Positions 8,185 through 14,836 of a stretch of DNA of 18,551 bases are shown one piece after another. This DNA comes from UBA5314 sp964635975 (GTDB lineage Bacteria > Bacillota > Syntrophomonadia > Syntrophomonadales > Syntrophomonadaceae). The stretch lies in the NCBI GenBank assembly GCA_964635975.1, contig CAZWPO010000040.1, positions 1 through 18,551 of the forward strand, in the 5' to 3' direction. The position numbers and the translations under genes were made by a program. A model generated the notes under the pieces. That model searched no databases and had not been told where the DNA came from. It saw only the letters and a list, made by a program, of their open reading frames with translations. Numbering within the stretch: position 1 is the stretch's first letter; each line of letters opens with the position of its first letter.

Positions 8185-8688
8185 TTACCACCACCCCTTC
8201 AGATAGGAGCAGAAAACACCCAGAGCAATAGCCAGGGCATATGGATATGTAACCTTTTCATTCTGCTCAGCCAGCACAGGACGAGCCGAAAATGAGAGCC
8301 GGTATTTTATCGTACCCGGCAATAGATTTACCAGGGTTCTCCCTAACTGGCCTTTTCTATACAGTACAAAGACAGCCATCAATCCGCCCCAGAAAGCCAT
8401 CCACAAAAAAGCACTAACCACAAAAGCTACCCCTTTAAAAGCTCCGACCAGGCCCAGAAGTTTAACATCTCCGGCCCCGATCCCACCGACGGCAAAGGGA
8501 ATCCATAAAAGGCCTATTCCTAACGCAAACCCCTTGAGAGCAAATATTACCGCTCCGGTCCCCCCGCTCAGAAAATGAATCCACAGGGCCAGAATAAGTC
8601 CGGATCCGATCAGCCAGTTGGGTATCCTTCTGTACTTGATGTCAATAATTGTTGCGGTTATCAGTATGACAGCTAATAGATAATCCAT
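8185..8688 (-). CDS. tadV: TadV/CpaA-type prepilin peptidase (A24 family)
   Basis: This is the aspartic prepilin peptidase that removes the leader from Flp, and probably from TadE. It is an integral membrane protein of 167 residues from ATG 8688. That start is chosen because AAGGAGAG lies 6 nt upstream; the ATG at 8694 directly abuts the site. Both catalytic aspartates are visible: D16 in IIDIKYRRIPN and D74 in the GAGD motif of GGIGAGDVKLLG. It is the short form lacking the N-terminal methylation domain, as usual for Tad loci. The gene follows flp after a hairpin-containing gap of 93 nt and is coupled to tadE by a 1-nt gap. Confidence 0.92.
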   Translation of the reverse strand: MDYLLAVILITATIIDIKYRRIPNWLIGSGLILALWIHFLSGGTGAVIFALKGFALGIGLLWIPFAVGGIGAGDVKLLGLVGAFKGVAFVVSAFLWMAFWGGLMAVFVLYRKGQLGRTLVNLLPGTIKYRLSFSARPVLAEQNEKVTYPYALAIALGVFCSYLKGWW

Positions 8689-8728
8689 TATCATCTCTCC
8701 TTATGAGCTGTCTGCGCCCTTTAGGAAA

Positions 8729-8759
8729 ATGAGCCCCGCTTACTTTAAGCAGGGCTCAT
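8729..8759 (-). terminator. Attenuator-like hairpin between flp and tadV
   Basis: Arms 8729-8741 and 8747-8759 pair at 12 of 13 positions around a 5-nt loop (ATGAGCCC/GGGCTCAT outer arms). In the direction of transcription the stem is followed by TTTTCC, a short T run. This looks like a partial terminator or an RNA-stabilising 3' structure just after the pilin gene, and would let flp mRNA exceed that of the downstream machinery. Confidence 0.6.
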
Positions 8760-8781
8760 GCGAAGATCGGCATCCTATTTC

Positions 8782-8940
8782 TTAGAGGCTATCGGTAATT
8801 TCGCCCAGTTTGTCGTTAATTCCAGTTCCAATATCAGTGAGAGCGGTGATACAAACAGCCGCTATCAGAGCCAGAATCAGACCATACTCAGCCATACCCT
8901 GTCCTTCTTCTTCCTTGACCAATCTCTTAAATAAATTCAT
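8782..8940 (-). CDS. flp: Flp major pilin
   Basis: This 52-residue Flp/Fap pilin precursor is the structural subunit of the pilus. The leader MNLFKRLVKEEEG is charged and ends at Gly13. The next residues, QGMAEYGLILALIAA, carry Glu at +5 and Tyr at +6, the standard Flp processing signature. The mature protein would be 39 residues: a hydrophobic helix, then the short polar tail TDIGTGINDKLGEITDSL. A cysteine at position 30 lies within the hydrophobic stretch. AGGAGGG sits 7 nt before ATG. The gene is first in the locus, behind a strong promoter and a structured leader, and is followed by a hairpin. Only one Flp copy is visible. Confidence 0.95.
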   Translation of the reverse strand: MNLFKRLVKEEEGQGMAEYGLILALIAAVCITALTDIGTGINDKLGEITDSL

Positions 8941-9060
8941 CAAGATCCCTCCTATTAATTGTTCGTTTTTTTAAACAATACTGATTATGTATTAATAGTA
9001 CACCCGCAGCTATTTTTAGCCCATCAATCGAAAGACTCATTTTTTATAGCTTTCAGGTCT
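8941..9060 (-). promoter_or_regulatory. Structured 5' leader of flp
   Basis: The transcript from the promoter at 9067-9095 would carry about 120 untranslated nt. An 8-bp inverted repeat (8952-8959 with 8991-8998) takes in part of the AGGAGGG ribosome binding site (8947-8953). A competing inner stem (8958-8963 with 8974-8979) shares two bases with it. Further upstream are a 6-bp repeat (9008-9013 with 9046-9051) and an alternative 5-bp pairing (9030-9034 with 9050-9054). The set of exclusive pairings could control pilin translation. I do not recognise a known riboswitch class here. Confidence 0.4.
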
Positions 9061-9066
9061 TAATTT

Positions 9067-9095
9067 ATTCTATGACCTTTGTCGCAAGTTGTCAA
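9067..9095 (-). promoter_or_regulatory. Sigma-A type promoter of flp
   Basis: On the minus strand a perfect -35 TTGACA (9090-9095) and a -10 TAGAAT (9067-9072, 5 of 6 matches) are separated by exactly 17 nt. Transcription would start near 9060. This is the best promoter in the window and fits the need for high pilin expression. Confidence 0.75.
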
Positions 9096-9119
9096 TATTT
9101 GTAGGACTTTTTTTAAAGC

Positions 9120-10037
9120 TTAGAAATCGTTCCCGCTGCCTTTGAAGCCCATTCCGTAGACTTCATTGCTTTCATTTACGATAATAAAGGCGCGGGAATC
9201 GATCTGGAAGACCACTTCTCTGAGCCTGGGCAGTTGGGTCTGAGCCACGGTGACCATGATGATAGGCCTGACAACCCCGGTATAGCCTCCCCTGGCATCA
9301 AGCAGGGTGCAACCCCTCTGCAGGTTTTTAAAAATAGTAGGGAGAATGGTTTCATGTTCATCCGATATGATCATAGCCGTGTAAGTAGTCTGGAGTCCTG
9401 AAACTACGGTTTCGATCACCTGGGATGATATAAAAATAGAAATAGCGGAATACAGGGTCAAACTGATGCTGGTGCTGAAAATGGAGAGAGAAATAACGAT
9501 AAGGTTGGTAATAAATGAAGTCTGACCAAGACTTACTCCCCAGCGTTTCCGGGCGATGACGGATATAATGTCTATCCCCCCGGTTGATCCCTGGCTGCGA
9601 AAAATGATCCCTGATCCCACTCCCGCTACAGCACCCCCGAATATAGCCGCCAGAAGAGGATCTTCCATGCTGTACCGGATGCTGGTCAATATTGACAGGA
9701 ACATGGAAAGAGCTCCAGCGCCCAAAAGACTGTAGACCGCAAAGCGCCTGCTTACCATCTTGTACCCGGCGGCAAAAATCGGTATGTTGAGCATAGCGTA
9801 CCATAAACCGACATCCCACCCGCTAATGTAATTAAGAATAATAGCGACACCGGTAACGCCTCCGGTCAGCAGGCGGGAAGGCACCAGAATAATCTGTATT
9901 CCAGCTGCCAGTATAAAGGAACCGACGATTATCGCTACGATGTCGGCTGCCTTTATTCTATCTAAAAAGCCGGGCTTAAAGTTCCTGGGGTAGTTGATCA
10001 CTATTTCCCACCCTCTGCCCATAATACTTTGTTTCAT
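9120..10037 (-). CDS. YitT family membrane protein (DUF2179 C-terminal domain)
   Basis: This 305-residue polytopic membrane protein belongs to the YitT/YqfU family found throughout the Firmicutes. The N-terminal two-thirds (about 30-215) contain about five or six hydrophobic helices with family signatures: IQIILVPSRLLTGGVTGVAI (48-67), then GIIFRSQGSTGGIDIIS. The C-terminal DUF2179 domain (about 220-300) includes RGCTLLDARGGYTG and ends with YGMGFKG. The transport substrate or signal is not established for the family. No clear terminator follows it, and flp lies 179 nt downstream on the same strand. Its start overlaps the edge of a small palindrome, and only GGG precedes the ATG. It diverges from the rRNA methyltransferase gene. 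Confidence 0.9.
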   Translation of the reverse strand: MKQSIMGRGWEIVINYPRNFKPGFLDRIKAADIVAIIVGSFILAAGIQIILVPSRLLTGGVTGVAIILNYISGWDVGLWYAMLNIPIFAAGYKMVSRRFAVYSLLGAGALSMFLSILTSIRYSMEDPLLAAIFGGAVAGVGSGIIFRSQGSTGGIDIISVIARKRWGVSLGQTSFITNLIVISLSIFSTSISLTLYSAISIFISSQVIETVVSGLQTTYTAMIISDEHETILPTIFKNLQRGCTLLDARGGYTGVVRPIIMVTVAQTQLPRLREVVFQIDSRAFIIVNESNEVYGMGFKGSGNDF

Positions 10038-10054
10038 TTTCCCGTTTTGGGAAA
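10038..10054. repeat. Short palindrome just upstream of the yitT-like start codon
   Basis: TTTCCC (10038-10043) and GGGAAA (10049-10054) form a 6-bp inverted repeat with a 5-nt spacer, directly abutting the yitT-like ATG (10035-10037). It could be an operator or an mRNA hairpin hiding the start. It is short and may be chance. Confidence 0.3.
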
Positions 10055-10080
10055 CATATTATGTGCATACTCTAAGCCTA

Positions 10081-10110
10081 TTGCCCTGACCCGCTTAATC
10101 AGGCTATAGT
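10081..10110 (+). promoter_or_regulatory. Candidate promoter for the rRNA methyltransferase gene
   Basis: TTGCCC (10081-10086) and TATAGT (10105-10110) are separated by 18 nt. The -10 matches consensus at 5 of 6 and the -35 at 4 of 6. It lies 43 nt upstream of the TTG start, in the divergent intergenic region of 116 nt. Confidence 0.4.
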
Positions 10111-10153
10111 GAATAAGGTTGATCTTAGCAGCATTATTTAAGCAGGTGAAAGC

Positions 10154-11311
10154 TTGAAAAATTTTCGTCTGGTGGCCACCAGCGCTTTCGGACTCGAATC
10201 AGTGGTGGCCAGGGAGATTAAAGAACTGGGATACGAAAAAACCAGTGTCAGCAACGGGCGCGTCAGCTTTGATGCCGATCTAGCTGCTATTCCCCGCTGC
10301 AATCTTTGGCTGCGCAGTGCTGACCGATTACTAGTGCAGCTTGGCCAGTTCTCAGCCACCAGCTTTGATCAACTCTTTGAACAGACCCGAGCCCTGCCCT
10401 GGTCTGATTGGCTGCCTGAAAATGCAAACTTTCCCGTACAAGGTAAATCCATAAAATCCCGTCTGTTCAGCGTTTCAGACTGCCAGGCTATAGTAAAAAA
10501 GGCTATCGTAGAAAGCCTCAAGACCAGGTACCGCCGACAGTGGTTTGATGAAAATGGCCCCCGCTATAAAATCGAAGTAGGACTGCTTGATGATATGGCC
10601 ACTCTGACGCTGGACACCAGCGGTGCGGGGCTCCATAAACGCGGCTATCGCAGCTTGAGCCACAGTGCTCCGTTAAAAGAAACCCTGGCCGCAGCTATTG
10701 TGCAGTTAAGCCGTTGGCGTCCAGATCGCGCCTTGATCGATCCTTTTTGCGGTTCAGGCACTATTCCTATTGAAGCGGCTATGATAGGGCGCAATATGGC
10801 TCCCGGCCTTTTCCGAAATTTTGATGCGGAACAATGGCCGGTAGTTTCCAGGTTTTTGTGGCAGCAATATCGTCAGGAAGCCAAAGATCTGCTTATCCCA
10901 AATCCCTGTACCGGGATATGGGGTTTTGACATAGACGCTAGTTCCATAAAGATGGCTCGCTTTCATGCCGAGCAGGCCGGATTAAAAAAAGATATCCATT
11001 TTGAAACCAAAGAGATAAAACAACTCAACATGCATCATCAATACGGATACTTAATTGCCAATCCTCCTTATGGTGAACGCATAGCCGATAAAGAGCAGCT
11101 TCCTGCTTTGTATAAGGAAATGACAGGTCTTTTCAAGCGGATGCACACCTGGTCATTTTATATAATAACGGCTGACCTCAACCTGGAAAAAAAATTGGGC
11201 AGAAAATCAGATAAAAAGCGCAAATTGTATAATGGCAGAATTCTCTGCTATCTCTACCAGTTTTACGGCCCCAAGCCTTCCCGCCTCGCCGGTCCTTTTA
11301 CCATCAATTAA
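10154..11311 (+). CDS. THUMP-domain class I SAM-dependent 23S rRNA guanine methyltransferase (YpsC/RlmL type)
   Basis: This protein of 385 residues most likely methylates a guanine N2 in 23S rRNA, as the RlmL N-terminal half does. It begins at TTG 10154, with AGGTGAAAGC before it. The N-terminal ferredoxin/THUMP region (about 1-155) has LVATSAFGLESVVAREIKELG (6-26). The Rossmann methyltransferase part has KETLAAAIV (175-183), the SAM-binding DPFCGSGT (196-203), FDID (258-261) and the catalytic NPPYGERI (303-310), all intact. The length matches the Bacillus YpsC type rather than the longer bifunctional E. coli RlmL. It seems to be a single-gene unit; no terminator was seen in the 212 nt after it. 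Confidence 0.9.
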   Translation: MKNFRLVATSAFGLESVVAREIKELGYEKTSVSNGRVSFDADLAAIPRCNLWLRSADRLLVQLGQFSATSFDQLFEQTRALPWSDWLPENANFPVQGKSIKSRLFSVSDCQAIVKKAIVESLKTRYRRQWFDENGPRYKIEVGLLDDMATLTLDTSGAGLHKRGYRSLSHSAPLKETLAAAIVQLSRWRPDRALIDPFCGSGTIPIEAAMIGRNMAPGLFRNFDAEQWPVVSRFLWQQYRQEAKDLLIPNPCTGIWGFDIDASSIKMARFHAEQAGLKKDIHFETKEIKQLNMHHQYGYLIANPPYGERIADKEQLPALYKEMTGLFKRMHTWSFYIITADLNLEKKLGRKSDKKRKLYNGRILCYLYQFYGPKPSRLAGPFTIN

Positions 11312-11523
11312 GTACCCGGCTCCGTATGTAATCCATATCTCTTCTCATGAATTCAGGTCATTTCTAGTTGTTAAGTACATGAGTTATAAGAAAATCATGA
11401 AAAAGCCATAATATATTCAATGTCTGTATTTATTGACTATACAGGTAATTTTTCCTGCAAGAATATTGCTGGCTTATTGATGCATAAAATAACTTGTCGG
11501 CCCTTAAAAGGAGGTAAAGAAAA

Positions 11524-12570
11524 ATGCTATCCGTCATTCTGGCCGGCGGTAAAGGCTTGCGTCTATGGCCTGAAAGCCGTCAAAAAAGGCCTAAACAACT
11601 ATGCGAATTTTTTAATAATCGTTCCATGCTAAATCACACTATTGATCGCCTTATCCGTTCAGGTTCGACCGAGATAATGATAGTAAGCAGCGAAGACCTT
11701 CGCGAAGAATTGGAAAAAAGAATCAAGCACTATCCCGCGCAGATCAGCATAGATATTTTGAGTGAGCCTGAGGGGAAAAACACTGCCCCGGCAGTCGGTT
11801 TGATTCTGGCGCGGCTCTATGAAAATAACAAGGAAGGTATAATGGGAATATTTCCTGCGGACCATTACGTAGGCAATGAGAAAGCCTTTTCCAAAAGCCT
11901 CGAAAAGGCTATTCAAGCAGCCAGGGAAGAGCATCTCGTGACCATTGGTATCATGCCTCAAAGTCCGGAAACTGGTTATGGCTACATAGAAAAAACGCGC
12001 TGGGAAGTCGGTCAGATCGAAGATGTGTTTGAAGTAAGCGCTTTTCGTGAAAAGCCTGATTTAAAACAAGCTGAAACTTATCTGGAAAGCGGAAACCACC
12101 TTTGGAATGCAGGCATATATGTTGGCCACAGCAATACCTTTCTGGAAGAATTCGCACTTCATCTTCCCGAAGTCCATCAACATATATTGAAAGGATTTGA
12201 CGAATATATTTCATCCTATGCCAGTCTGCCCAATGTGAGCCTGGATTATGGTATTGCAGAAAAATCCAAACGAATGGCAGTAGTCCCTTCTGAGTTCAAT
12301 TGGTGCGATCTCGGGCATTGGAATGCCATGGCTGATTTCTACCCGTCTGATTCTGATGATAACGTCGTTGCTGCCGGCGATTCCGTTTTTATTGAAAGCC
12401 ACGGCTGTTTGGTCAGACAGCGTAATAAACCACTGGTTCTTTTTGGAGTAGAAAATCTTCTGGTCGTAGAATGTGAAGATCTGGTATTCATAGCTGATCG
12501 TTCCAGGTCCCAAGACCTCAGGCAAGTAACCGAAACATTGCAGGCCAAAAAGCGTTTAGACCTTTTATAA
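11524..12570 (+). CDS. manC: Mannose-1-phosphate guanylyltransferase (GDP-mannose pyrophosphorylase)
   Basis: This enzyme makes GDP-mannose from mannose-1-phosphate and GTP. At 348 residues it is the single-domain ManC form, without a C-terminal phosphomannose isomerase cupin. Motifs: LAGGKGLRLWPESR (6-19) and RPKQ (22-25) for nucleotide binding, SEPEGKNTAPAVGL, FPADHYV, TGYGYIE, FREKPD, LWNAGIY and FNWCDLGHWNAM. All key motifs are present. An excellent AAAGGAGG lies 8 nt before ATG. The 212-nt gap upstream probably holds the promoter, but I found no convincing -35/-10 pair. It is the first gene of the mannose cassette, 90 nt before the GT4 gene, and should supply the donor sugar for the neighbouring transferases. 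Confidence 0.93.
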   Translation: MLSVILAGGKGLRLWPESRQKRPKQLCEFFNNRSMLNHTIDRLIRSGSTEIMIVSSEDLREELEKRIKHYPAQISIDILSEPEGKNTAPAVGLILARLYENNKEGIMGIFPADHYVGNEKAFSKSLEKAIQAAREEHLVTIGIMPQSPETGYGYIEKTRWEVGQIEDVFEVSAFREKPDLKQAETYLESGNHLWNAGIYVGHSNTFLEEFALHLPEVHQHILKGFDEYISSYASLPNVSLDYGIAEKSKRMAVVPSEFNWCDLGHWNAMADFYPSDSDDNVVAAGDSVFIESHGCLVRQRNKPLVLFGVENLLVVECEDLVFIADRSRSQDLRQVTETLQAKKRLDLL

Positions 12571-12660
12571 ATCCCGGCATTTCCAGCATAGTATGACTTT
12601 CTAAAACCCGGGGAGAATAATTATAAACGCCTGCAAAGATGATGCAAGGGAGTGAAATAG

Positions 12661-13836
12661 GTGTATATAGTAAATGTTGGTACTTACCCTCCAAAGCAAT
12701 GTGGTATTGCGACGTTCTCAATGGACCTTCGCAACAGTTTGATTAGAGCTGGCAACGACGTCCGGATTATAAGTTTGTCAGACCATAATCATGAATATGT
12801 TTATCCTCCTGAAGTCATTTTCAATATCCGTCAGCATCATAAACCGGATTATATCAAAGCTGCCCAGTTTGTAAATTCATTGCCTTTCGTAGATATGGTA
12901 ATAATCCAGCATGAATACGGTATTTATGGAAACCGCGACGGAGAACTCGTGATGGATTTCGTCAAATTGCTGCGCTGCCCTTATGTTCTGGTGACCCATA
13001 CGGTTCTACCACAGCCATCCAAATACCAGAAGCAAATCTTAAATTATCTATGCCATAGAGCAGCCGGAATTGTATGCATGACTCGACATTCTGCAAATCT
13101 TCTAGCCGACCTCTATGAAGCTCCCGAAGAAGTGACCAGTGTAATCGCACACGGGGTACCTGATTTCAAAGTGGAATCTTCTTCGGTCTTAAAGAAACGC
13201 TTTTTATTTGAAGGACGTGATATTATCAGCACTTTCGGCCTTATTGGTCCGGGCAAAGGCCTGGAATTAGGGATCAGAGCTATTCAAAGAGTTTGCGAGA
13301 AGCATCCCTCAGCTCTTTATCTTATTCTAGGGCAAACCCATCCCATGTTAAAAAAGCAGGAGGGCGAGAATTACCGAAATATGCTGGAAGAATTAGTAGA
13401 AGAACTGGGAATGGGTGAAAATATTCAATTTGTAAATCGATATTTAAGCGACAAGGAACTCGGAGAATATCTATATCTTAGCGATATTTACCTCAGCCCT
13501 TATCCCAATCGCGACCAGGCGGTAAGTGGCACCATGGCTTTCGCCCTGGGATGTGGGAGAGCTATCGTTTCGACCTCCTATGCCTATGCCCAAGAGGTTC
13601 TGAGCAATGGTCGGGGACTGCTGGCTAAGAAACCTGAACCAGATTTTCTGGCCGATTTAATCATAGATATTTTAGAAGATCCTCAGCTCAAAGAGCGTTT
13701 ACAGGCCGCTGCTTTCAGTGTGGGGAAAAATTGGACCTGGACAAATGTTGGTCAGGATTATACCGCCTTTTTCAAAAAAGTGATCGACAATTCACTATTG
13801 AGCGAAGAGAAAGGGGTTCTTTATGCCAAATCTTAA
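12661..13836 (+). CDS. GT4-like GT-B glycosyltransferase, probably a mannosyltransferase
   Basis: This retaining GT-B glycosyltransferase has 391 residues and starts with GTG after AAGGGAGTG. The N-terminal domain opens with VNVGTYPPKQCGIATFSMDL (4-23), the acceptor-side loop of the GT4 type. The C-terminal donor domain has FGLIGPGKGLELGIRAI, NRYLSDKELGEYLYLSDIYLSPYPN and SGTMAFALGCGRAIVSTSYA. The classical E-x7-E donor motif reads Q-x7-F in my alignment, which I recall as typical of a subfamily with SGT-x-AYA-x-G. Use of GDP-mannose is inferred from the adjacent manC. Homologues of this kind, as far as I recall, often carry a fused C-terminal toroid domain; here that domain is the separate next gene, overlapping by 14 nt. 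It is predicted cytoplasmic. Confidence 0.85.
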   Translation: MYIVNVGTYPPKQCGIATFSMDLRNSLIRAGNDVRIISLSDHNHEYVYPPEVIFNIRQHHKPDYIKAAQFVNSLPFVDMVIIQHEYGIYGNRDGELVMDFVKLLRCPYVLVTHTVLPQPSKYQKQILNYLCHRAAGIVCMTRHSANLLADLYEAPEEVTSVIAHGVPDFKVESSSVLKKRFLFEGRDIISTFGLIGPGKGLELGIRAIQRVCEKHPSALYLILGQTHPMLKKQEGENYRNMLEELVEELGMGENIQFVNRYLSDKELGEYLYLSDIYLSPYPNRDQAVSGTMAFALGCGRAIVSTSYAYAQEVLSNGRGLLAKKPEPDFLADLIIDILEDPQLKERLQAAAFSVGKNWTWTNVGQDYTAFFKKVIDNSLLSEEKGVLYAKS

Positions 13837-14836
13837 TCATCTCAAGCGCATGAGCAGCGACCAGGGCATTCTGCAGTTCTCAAAAAAAGCAATACCCGAC
13901 CCTGAAAGCGGCTATACGCTGGATGACAATGCGCGGGCCTTTATCGCATCATTATACATGCCGGAAGGCGAATCATGGGCCCGCGTCTATACAAATACTC
14001 TGAAAAACTTCCAGCGCCCCGACGGGCGCTGGGCTAATTTTTTTTTAAACGGACGATACATCCATCATTGGGATTCAGAAGACAGCATAGGCCGTGCTCT
14101 AATAGCCTGCAGTCTTGGCAGCAGCGCCCCCTGGCCTGACATTAGAGAAACCTGCTCGGCGATCTTTAAACGTCAGATAAAAAAATCAGAATCATTTACA
14201 TCACCGCGAGCGATAGCCTATACAATCGTGGCCCTGTCGAAAGGCAGCATAGATAATGAAAAATTGGCCATGGTTCATAAGCTGAGCAATGTTCTCATTT
14301 CGCTATACCAGAGAAAGAGCAGCCGTTCATGGTACTGGTTTGAAGACTACCTGACCTACTGTAATGGGATACTCCCCCAGTCAATGCTCTCCAGCTTCCA
14401 GGTAACCGGGGACAAAAAGGCTTTGAAAATCGGCCGCACTTCTCTTAATTTCCTGTGTTCAGTCCTGTTCCGCAAAGGCTATCTCGATATCATTGGAAAC
14501 CGGGGGTGGTATCAAAGAGCCGGAGATATTCCGCTTTTTGATCAACAGCCGGTAGACGCAGCCTCTATTGCGATTGCCTGCCAGGAAGCCCATGAGATTC
14601 TGGGTCTGAATGAATATCGGGAAATGAGCAAAACCGCTTTCAGCTGGTACAAAGGTAAAAATATTCACCACGTCTCCATGATAGATCCAAAAAGCGGAGG
14701 CTGTTTCGATGCCCTCACCCCCGAGGGGGTCAATTTAAACCAGGGCGCCGAAGCAGTATTATCATATATCTTAAGCGATCTGCTGGTAAATCAGGCGACC
14801 TCAACTCTTAATGAAAAAATTGAGCATTCTCTTTAG
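13823..14836 (+). CDS. Predicted alpha/alpha-toroid glycan-active protein
   Basis: This soluble protein of 337 residues is mostly helical with repeated aromatic and Gly-rich turns, as in six-hairpin (alpha/alpha) toroid enzymes. Notable segments are HLKRMSSDQGILQFS (6-20), PDPESGYTLDDNARAFIAS (25-43), RPDGRWANFF, HHWDSEDSIGRAL, SWYWFEDYLTY and DQQPVDAASIAIA. The acidic D-D-N and D-S-E-D clusters are plausible active-site residues, but no reaction is established. The start ATG lies 14 nt inside the end of the GT4 gene, in the +1 frame; a stop in this frame at 13799 rules out a longer protein. It is translationally coupled and probably works with the GT4. The stop codon touches the stop of the opposite-strand gene. 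Confidence 0.65.
   Translation: MPNLNHLKRMSSDQGILQFSKKAIPDPESGYTLDDNARAFIASLYMPEGESWARVYTNTLKNFQRPDGRWANFFLNGRYIHHWDSEDSIGRALIACSLGSSAPWPDIRETCSAIFKRQIKKSESFTSPRAIAYTIVALSKGSIDNEKLAMVHKLSNVLISLYQRKSSRSWYWFEDYLTYCNGILPQSMLSSFQVTGDKKALKIGRTSLNFLCSVLFRKGYLDIIGNRGWYQRAGDIPLFDQQPVDAASIAIACQEAHEILGLNEYREMSKTAFSWYKGKNIHHVSMIDPKSGGCFDALTPEGVNLNQGAEAVLSYILSDLLVNQATSTLNEKIEHSL

Noticed and set aside
8941..9060. Cyclic-di-GMP (GEMM) riboswitch in the flp leader
   Set aside because: Tad loci are plausible targets, but I could not find the conserved GEMM-I elements such as the GGGCAAACC block or the tetraloop receptor pattern.
11312..11523. Promoter for manC, such as TTGACT at 11433
   Set aside because: No acceptable -10 is found 16-18 nt downstream; the nearest AT-rich hexamers give spacings over 20 nt. 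The region probably has a promoter, but I cannot place it.
13802..13836. Programmed -1 frameshift joining the GT4 and toroid genes at AAAGGGG
   Set aside because: The toroid frame is +1 relative to the GT4 frame, so a -1 slip would not enter it. A normal overlapping start with GGGG about 7 nt upstream is the simpler explanation.
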